A stretch of DNA of 6,119 nucleotides from Myxococcales bacterium (lineage in GTDB: Bacteria; Myxococcota; Polyangia; Fen-1088). Under the pieces are notes generated by a model that saw only the letters and a program-made list of their open reading frames with translations, was not told where the DNA came from and ran no database searches. Within the stretch, counting starts at the first letter, position 1; each line of letters begins with the position of its first letter. A program made the position numbers and the translations under genes. Where the stretch lies: contig PMBY01000347.1 of the NCBI GenBank assembly GCA_003153875.1, positions 1,628-7,746 of the forward strand, given 5' to 3'. Of this stretch, positions 1 to 6,119 are shown in pieces.

Positions 1-1280
1 TCCACCGCCTTCATCAGGCCGATGTTTCCCTCCTGGATGAGGTCGAGAAACTGCAGGCCGCGGTTGGTGTATTTCTTGGCGATGGACACTACCAGGCGCA
101 GGTTGGCCTCGACCAGTTCCGCCTTGGCCTGCTCGGCCTGGTGCTCGCCATCCTCGATCTCCTGCACCGTGGCCCGCAGGCCCTCCTCCGTCATCGCCGC
201 CTCTTCCTCTACCTTCTTGACCTTCTTCTTGGCGTTGTCGATGACCTTGGCCAGATCCTCGATCTCCTCAGGCCGCAGGCCGAGCTTCTTGGCCACCGCC
301 CGCTGGCGCAGCGGCGACGATCGGATCTCGCGCAAGGTTCTGCGAAACTCACGTTGTGGCAAGCCAGCCCGTTGCTCGCAGTCAGCGATCTCGCGATGAG
401 CAGATTCTATGCGGGACACCAGACCCTTGAGTCGGGCCACGATGCGATCGATCTGCTTCTTGTTGAGGCGCATCTCCTGCAAGGCTTCGAACAGTTCGTC
501 CTTGACCCCCGCCACCAGCGTCCGTTGCCTCCGCCGCGCCGATTCGGACAGGCCGCGGGCGCTGCTCTTTTCCTCCGCCTTCTCCAGATCCTTGTGCAGA
601 CGGCGCACCTTCTCGATGATCTTGCACACCCGTTCGACGTGCCACGCCTCATCGAACTCGGCATCGTCCTCATCCGCGTCCTTGACGACTTCCTTGACCC
701 GGATCTTCTGCTTTCGTAGCTTGTCGCCGAGGTCCAGGATCTCCTCAATGGCCACGCTGGAGTTGAGTACCACCTGCAACACGCGACGCTCGCCGTCCTC
801 GATGCGCTTGGCAATCTCCACCTCGCCCTCGCGGGTGAGCAGGGACACCGACCCCATCTTGCGCAGGTACATGCGCACGGGGTCGTTGGTCTTGGAGTAG
901 CCGTCGTCCTCTTCCTCCTCCTCGGGCTCACTGGCCCGCGCGGGCTCGGGGGCGGGGCGCGCCTCTTCAGTATCCGGCCCGCCCGCCTTTTCGGTCACCC
1001 TCACCTGCGAGGCCGAGTCAACGATCTCGATGCCTTCGCCCCCCAGGGTCGAGAGCCAGTCGTCGATCTGGTCGGAAGAGACGATGCTCTCGGGCATGTG
1101 ATCATTGACTTCGTCATAAGTGAGAAACCCCTTGGCCCTGCCAATGGTGATGAGCTCGCGCTTCTTGCGCTCGCTCTCCTTGCTGGACATGGGGCTCTTG
1201 GCCGCCGGCTTGCTCGCCGGCTCCAGCTCGTCCTCTTCCTGGGGTTCTTCGCTCAGTTGCTCGTCTGCATCTTCGATCAT
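1..1280 (-). CDS. rpoD: RNA polymerase primary sigma factor RpoD (sigma-70), 3' part cut off by the window edge
   Basis: This is the housekeeping sigma factor, which directs core RNA polymerase to -35/-10 promoters. 426 whole codons are visible from an ATG at 1280-1278; the reading frame stays open to the edge. Region 1.1 spans about residues 40-90 (core [14 protein letters not shown]). Region 1.2 spans about 133-168 ([20 protein letters not shown]). A charged, helical non-conserved region runs from about 170 to 382, including an acidic patch near 201-212 and a Lys/Glu-rich probable coiled coil near 340-362. Region 2.1 and the start of 2.2 begin at about 383 ([20 protein letters not shown], then [16 protein letters not shown]), nearly identical to Proteobacterial RpoD. 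The -10 and -35 recognition regions (2.3-2.4 and 4) lie outside the window. The start lies 12 bases after the dnaG stop with a good AGAGG ribosome site; Met31 is a less likely alternative. The long non-conserved region separates it from RpoS- or RpoH-type sigmas. Confidence 0.97.
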   Translation of the reverse strand, partial: MIEDADEQLSEEPQEEDELEPASKPAAKSPMSSKESERKKRELITIGRAKGFLTYDEVNDHMPESIVSSDQIDDWLSTLGGEGIEIVDSASQVRVTEKAGGPDTEEARPAPEPARASEPEEEEEDDGYSKTNDPVRMYLRKMGSVSLLTREGEVEIAKRIEDGERRVLQVVLNSSVAIEEILDLGDKLRKQKIRVKEVVKDADEDDAEFDEAWHVERVCKIIEKVRRLHKDLEKAEEKSSARGLSESARRRQRTLVAGVKDELFEALQEMRLNKKQIDRIVARLKGLVSRIESAHREIADCEQRAGLPQREFRRTLREIRSSPLRQRAVAKKLGLRPEEIEDLAKVIDNAKKKVKKVEEEAAMTEEGLRATVQEIEDGEHQAEQAKAELVEANLRLVVSIAKKYTNRGLQFLDLIQEGNIGLMKAV

Positions 1281-1289
1281 GTCGTGTGG

Positions 1290-1294
1290 CCTCT
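1290..1294 (-). promoter_or_regulatory. Ribosome-binding site of rpoD overlapping the dnaG stop codon
   Basis: The minus strand reads TAGAGG across the end of dnaG: TAG is the dnaG stop (1295-1293), and AGAGG (1294-1290) matches the Shine-Dalgarno consensus. It sits nine bases before the rpoD ATG. The overlap implies that ribosomes ending on dnaG uncover or reuse this site, so rpoD translation is probably coupled to dnaG translation. The coupling is inference. Confidence 0.75.
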
Positions 1295-3119
1295 AGTTCG
1301 CTAAACCCAGCTTGCTCCGAATCAGCGCCATCTCGCGCATCGAAATGGCGCGCGCTTCTGTTTCATCCCCCCGCGCCAGCGCCTCCCGGTGCTGGCCCTC
1401 GGCCAGCGCGATCTCGGCCTCCACTCTCGACCGTCCCAAACGACTCGCCAGTGCCCGCAACGCTTCTTCGGCAGTCTCCACTTTCTCCCAACATCCGTCC
1501 ATCACAGCCGCCCCAACCGATGCACGAATCTCGTCAGGGCAGGCGTCCAGCCAGGCCGGTACATCCGCCCGTTCTCCGGCCTGCAGGGCTTGCAGGGCCG
1601 TGCGGTACACTTGCCGCACGCCCGGGTCGACCAGCAGCTCGAGAACGCGCGCGGCGTCGTCGGTGGACGCCAGCGCGGGGTGGCTGACCAGCAAGGCAAA
1701 CGCAGCCAGTTCATCGCGCGGCGGCTGCACCCCCACTTGCGTCGGGGCAACCTGGTCGGCGGGCGCGGACCGCGCGGCCGGTGCCAAGCGACGTTCGGCC
1801 GTCGTGTCGCGCACCATGCGCACCACCTGCGGCACAGGAACGTGCAGTTTGGCGGCCAGCTCACGCATGTAGAGATCCCGCACCAGCGGATTTCTCACTT
1901 TGGCCAAGACCTCAACCACCCGCCTCGCCGTGTCGGCTTTGCCCGGAATGGTGGCGTCGTCGGCCGCCTGCTGGATGAGATGGTCGAGCATGGGCCGTGC
2001 CCCTTCCACGAGAGCGCGAAAGGCCTGGGCGCCCTGCGCCCGCACGAAGTCGTCTGGGTCAACCCCGGCCGGCATCTGGGCCACGCGGCCATCAGCGTCG
2101 GCCTCGGCGAAGAACAGGCCCGCTTCCACGGCGACCGGGATGGCCTTCTCGGCCGCCCGCGCCCCCGCCGCGTCGCCGTCGAACACCACGACGATGCGCT
2201 TGGCAGCGCGGCTGAGCAGTTTCACCTGCTCGCTGGTCAGGGCCGTGCCCATGGGGGCGACGGCCTCTTCAATCCCAGCCTCATGCAGGCTGAGTACGTC
2301 GAAATTGCCCTCCACCACGATGGCGGTGCCGCTACGCCGAATGGCCTCCAAGGCCACGTGCAGGCCGTAGAGATTCTCCTTCTTGTGAAACAACGGCGAG
2401 TCAGGAGAGTTGACGTACTTGCGCTCTTTTGCCTCTGGGTCCAGCAGGCGCGACGAGAACCCGACGGGACGCTTCTGCCGGTCAAGTACGGGCAGCATCA
2501 CGCGATCACGAAAGAAATCGTAGCGTCCCCGCTCGTTGGCGCCCACCAGGCCCAGTTGCTCCGCAACCGTGCCGGGGATTTGCAGCGAGGCAAGATGCTT
2601 CTGTAGCGCGTCCCAGCCTGCCGGCGCATAGCCCAGGCGAAAACGGGCCCGCACAGCCGAGGAAACGCCCCGCTTCTCCAAATACGCGCGGGCCGCGCCG
2701 CCCGCCTGACCTGCCAGCTGGGCCTCGAAAAAACTGGTGGCGGCGTCCATCACGCGCAACATGCGCTCGCGCTCAGATTCTGCCTCGGCCGCCGCCTGTC
2801 GTTCCGCGGGAGACTGCTTGGCTTCGGGCAGGTCCACGCCCGCCTGACGGGACAGCTCGCGCAGCACCTCCATGAATGACCGCTGCTCGATCTTGACCAG
2901 AAACGAGAACACGTCGCCTTTCTCGCCACAGCCAAAACAGTGAAAATATTGCCGCTGCTCGTGCACGTTGAATGAAGGGGTTTTCTCGGCATGGAAAGGA
3001 CACAAACCCTTCCAGCTTCCGGTGCCAGCCCGTTTCAGCTCCACATACCGTCTGACGACGTCCACGATGTTCGTACGATCACGGACATCGTCAATCTTTT
3101 CGCGTGGCAGCAGAGGCAA
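1293..3119 (-). CDS. dnaG: DNA primase DnaG
   Basis: DnaG makes the short RNA primers used by the replicative polymerase, working with the DnaB helicase at the fork. The 608-residue product has the normal length and domain order. The N-terminal CHC2 zinc-binding domain has ligands C40, H43, C61 and C64 (GLCPFHAEKTPSF and YFHCFGCGEKGD). The RNA polymerase core holds the template-contact stretch at 219-247 (GFSSR, KYVNSP, FHKKENLYGL). The Toprim fold has its catalytic Glu at 270 (VVEGNFDVLSL), the metal-binding DGD at 314-316 (VVFDGDAAGA) and a DPDDF motif at 354-358. An Ala/Pro-rich linker lies near 445-468, followed by a helical C-terminal domain (about 469-600) in the position of the DnaB-binding domain. 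The start is a TTG at 3119-3117: it gives the usual DnaG N-terminus (IDDVRDRTNIVDVV), no ATG or GTG lies upstream in frame before a stop at 3215-3213, and the next Met is residue 83. It precedes rpoD in an apparent operon. Confidence 0.97.
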   Translation of the reverse strand: MPLLPREKIDDVRDRTNIVDVVRRYVELKRAGTGSWKGLCPFHAEKTPSFNVHEQRQYFHCFGCGEKGDVFSFLVKIEQRSFMEVLRELSRQAGVDLPEAKQSPAERQAAAEAESERERMLRVMDAATSFFEAQLAGQAGGAARAYLEKRGVSSAVRARFRLGYAPAGWDALQKHLASLQIPGTVAEQLGLVGANERGRYDFFRDRVMLPVLDRQKRPVGFSSRLLDPEAKERKYVNSPDSPLFHKKENLYGLHVALEAIRRSGTAIVVEGNFDVLSLHEAGIEEAVAPMGTALTSEQVKLLSRAAKRIVVVFDGDAAGARAAEKAIPVAVEAGLFFAEADADGRVAQMPAGVDPDDFVRAQGAQAFRALVEGARPMLDHLIQQAADDATIPGKADTARRVVEVLAKVRNPLVRDLYMRELAAKLHVPVPQVVRMVRDTTAERRLAPAARSAPADQVAPTQVGVQPPRDELAAFALLVSHPALASTDDAARVLELLVDPGVRQVYRTALQALQAGERADVPAWLDACPDEIRASVGAAVMDGCWEKVETAEEALRALASRLGRSRVEAEIALAEGQHREALARGDETEARAISMREMALIRSKLGLAN

Positions 3120-3153
3120 ATGAAAACCCGCGCCCCAGAAAAAGCGGCACGAC

Positions 3154-3181
3154 GTATTAGCTCGCAGCTCGGCCGAGTCAA
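3154..3181 (-). promoter_or_regulatory. Candidate sigma-70 promoter for dnaG-rpoD
   Basis: On the minus strand TTGACT (3181-3176, five of six matches to the -35 consensus) is followed after 16 bases by TAATAC (3159-3154, only three of six to the -10 consensus). Initiation would fall near 3147 and leave a leader of about 28 bases before the dnaG TTG. A perfect 10-base palindrome, CTCGGCCGAG (3177-3168), overlaps the last two bases of the -35 box and the spacer. The 137-base gap between the OmpA-type gene and dnaG has no clear intrinsic terminator, so read-through from upstream is also possible. The -10 box is weak, so this remains a candidate. Confidence 0.4.
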
Positions 3182-3256
3182 GAGGAGATGGGCAGGAAAA
3201 GCAATTTGACAGATTAACCCGTCATATCAACAAGTTACGTCTTCCGCTCTGTGGGA

Positions 3257-5278
<2,022 letters not shown>

Positions 5279-5284
5279 GCGTTT

Positions 5285-5288
5285 CTCC
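5285..5288 (-). promoter_or_regulatory. Ribosome-binding site that fixes the start of the OmpA-type gene
   Basis: GGAG lies six bases before the ATG at 5278-5276 on the minus strand. The correct spacing, together with the signal peptide starting right at this Met, decides against the longer in-frame start at 5338, which would put 20 polar residues in front of the signal peptide. Confidence 0.8.
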
Positions 5289-5345
5289 GTCGGGTACGAA
5301 GCGGGCGGGTTCTGCTGCCAACAGCGTTCGCGGGGCACCGCTTCC

Positions 5346-5374
5346 TATATATCAGCGGCCAGATCCCGGGTAAA
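5346..5374 (-). promoter_or_regulatory. Candidate sigma-70 promoter of the OmpA-type gene
   Basis: On the minus strand TTTACC (5374-5369, four of six to the -35 consensus) and TATATA (5351-5346, four of six to the -10 consensus) are separated by the ideal 17 bases. Initiation would fall near 5339, giving a leader of about 60 bases. It is the one AT-rich spot in a GC-rich 170-base gap (5279-5448). No strong terminator for the upstream PHA-family gene was seen in the gap, so a partial contribution from upstream transcription cannot be excluded. Confidence 0.5.
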
Positions 5375-5448
5375 GAGGCGCGATTCAATCTTGGACGCAC
5401 GATAGCCGCAGAAGGTCGTGGTCCTAGACGTGGTCTTGGCCGACTACC

Positions 5449-5727
5449 TCAGGAGAGAAGGCCAGTCAGCTGCCGGACAATCCCGGCGCGGATGCTCCCC
5501 CCTAGCGGCCCCAGGAGGAACCCCAGGTCAAGAGCGACCCGCACGTGGGTTTCCTCCAGATCCAGAGCGGCTTTCAGCCCTGCGCGCGTGACAACCAGCC
5601 GCGTTTCGCCATCCCAACGGCAGATCGCACTATACTTCCTCTCCAGCCGGGAGGTCGCTCCCATGATGCGCGTACGGGCCTCATCGCGCGACAGGCGGTG
5701 GGGAATGTCAACATTCACTCTCGGCAT
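5449..5727 (-). CDS. Small polyhydroxyalkanoic acid system family protein
   Basis: A 92-residue protein resembling the family named 'putative polyhydroxyalkanoic acid system protein' (PHA_gran_rgn type), whose members often sit near polyester-granule genes and whose biochemical role is unknown. Visible family features are the opening VNVDIPHRLSRDEARTRI (residues 4-21), a central Trp strand (RWDGETRLVV, 37-46), the LKAALDLEETHVRVALDLGF strands (51-70), and the closing LLGPLGGSIRAGI with a short helix. No signal peptide or membrane segment is visible, so it should be cytoplasmic. The ATG at 5727 fits the family N-terminus but lacks a good ribosome site. An in-frame GTG at 5793-5791 overlaps the thioesterase stop as GTGA, with GGAG 11 bases ahead, and would add 22 residues; translational coupling makes it a serious alternative. 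No PHA synthase or phasin gene is in the window, so a polyester role here is only a family-name guess. Confidence 0.72.
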   Translation of the reverse strand: MPRVNVDIPHRLSRDEARTRIMGATSRLERKYSAICRWDGETRLVVTRAGLKAALDLEETHVRVALDLGFLLGPLGGSIRAGIVRQLTGLLS

Positions 5728-5789
5728 CGAGCCCAACTGTAGCACGGAGCCTTGCCGACAGGAGCCCTGGCGCTGATCGGTGGGTGGTC

Positions 5790-6119
5790 TCACGGCCGCA
5801 GGCGCTCCGAGAGCGCCGCAGGGAACTCTCGGATGTCACCCTGCTTGTCGACGCAGGCGTGGACAGTGTGGCCGGTGGCGAGCAAGTCGTCGCCCCGCAA
5901 CACCCTATACTCGAAGCGCAGCGAGGCGCGCCCCAACTCGGCCAGCTTGGTCTCGACCACCAACATGTCGTCATAGACGGCAGGCCGCTTGTAGTTGACC
6001 TTGGCCTCGACGACCGGCAGGTAGATGCTGTGGGTGCTCTCCACGTCACGCCAGCGCGCGCCCTTTTCGCGCAGGAAGTCATTGCGGGCCGCCTCGAAGA
6101 AGCGCAGGTAGTTGCCGTA
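5790..6119 (-). CDS. YbgC/4HBT-type acyl-CoA thioesterase, 5' end cut off by the window edge
   Basis: The C-terminal 109 residues of a hot-dog-fold thioesterase of the 4-hydroxybenzoyl-CoA thioesterase/YbgC group, which hydrolyse acyl-CoA thioesters in the cytoplasm. The frame enters at 6119 with YGNYLRFFEAARNDFLREKG, the conserved helix after the catalytic loop (compare the family's N-x-x-Y-x-R-F-F-E-x-A-R). It continues with strands VEAKVNYKRPAVYDDMLVVE (about 38-57), LAELGRASLRFEYRVLR (60-76) and the typical close GHTVHACVDKQGDIREFP. The catalytic Asp region (D-x-D-x-x-G) would be just upstream and is not visible, so activity cannot be confirmed. An internal GTG at 6044 is not the start, since the conserved helix lies before it. 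The TGA at 5792-5790 overlaps a GTG that may start the next gene, suggesting one operon. Substrate is unknown; no tol genes are visible that would tie it to the YbgC of the tol-pal cluster. Confidence 0.88.
   Translation of the reverse strand, partial: YGNYLRFFEAARNDFLREKGARWRDVESTHSIYLPVVEAKVNYKRPAVYDDMLVVETKLAELGRASLRFEYRVLRGDDLLATGHTVHACVDKQGDIREFPAALSERLRP

Noticed and set aside
407..931. Minus-strand open frames at 407-931 and 382-645 inside rpoD
   Set aside because: They are out-of-frame shadows with Arg/Ser/Trp-rich low-complexity products. The rpoD frame runs through the whole interval with conserved sigma regions.
1389..2606. A 405-codon open frame on the plus strand opposite dnaG
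   Set aside because: Its His/Arg/Gly-rich product has no family features and the dnaG frame is unambiguous. Such antisense frames are common in GC-rich DNA.
3141..3180. CGGC...GCCG followed by CTTTTT on the minus strand before dnaG, considered as a terminator
   Set aside because: Only four base pairs with a loop of over 20 bases, and it lies where the dnaG leader should be.
3204..3228. Imperfect inverted repeat ATTTGAC / GTCATAT after the OmpA-type gene, considered as a terminator
   Set aside because: The stem is about seven pairs with a mismatch, is AT-rich and is not followed by a clean T-run in the direction of transcription.
5279..5338. N-terminal extension of the OmpA-type gene to an ATG at 5338
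   Set aside because: It would bury the signal peptide behind 20 polar residues and put the start codon at the predicted transcription start, while the ATG at 5278 has a proper ribosome site.
5417..5435. CGTGGTC repeated twice, 12 bases apart, downstream of the PHA-family gene
   Set aside because: Only two seven-base copies and no symmetric arrangement around a promoter; too short to separate from chance.

Overview
This 6.1-kb window comes from a GC-rich bacterial chromosome. All five genes lie on the minus strand, so they read from high to low coordinates. The best guess for the host is a myxobacterium-like or related 'deltaproteobacterial' lineage (Myxococcota in the broad sense). The evidence is an outer-membrane protein that joins a large barrel, cysteine-rich D-x-D-x-D-G calcium-type repeats and an OmpA C-terminal domain, next to a Proteobacteria-style RpoD with region 1.1 and a long non-conserved region. 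This placement is inference from protein style, not from a search.

In transcription order the layout is as follows. (1) 6119-5790: the 3' part of a YbgC/4HBT-type hot-dog acyl-CoA thioesterase, cut by the window edge. (2) 5727-5449: a small protein of the 'polyhydroxyalkanoic acid system' family, possibly starting at a GTG that overlaps the thioesterase stop. (3) 5448-5279: an intergenic stretch with a plausible sigma-70 promoter. (4) 5278-3257: a 673-residue secreted OmpA-family protein with five 33-residue repeats. (5) 3256-3120: a second intergenic stretch with a weaker promoter candidate and no clear terminator. (6) 3119-1293: dnaG primase, complete, with a TTG start. (7) 1280-1: rpoD, the primary sigma factor, cut by the window edge inside conserved region 2.

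dnaG and rpoD are 12 bases apart, and the rpoD ribosome-binding site overlaps the dnaG stop codon. This is the core of the classic macromolecular synthesis operon, which links replication initiation and transcription. The usual upstream partner rpsU is absent here; the OmpA-type gene occupies that place. The thioesterase and the PHA-family gene look like a separate short operon whose substrates cannot be read from this window.

I found no mobile element, CRISPR array, RNA gene, phage or defence gene. The window looks like ordinary core chromosome, and I see no new system. The points worth a second look are modest: the differing translation signals of dnaG and rpoD, the repeat architecture of the OmpA-type protein with two degenerate units, motif variants in DnaG, the uncertain start of the PHA-family gene, and a palindrome in the dnaG promoter candidate.
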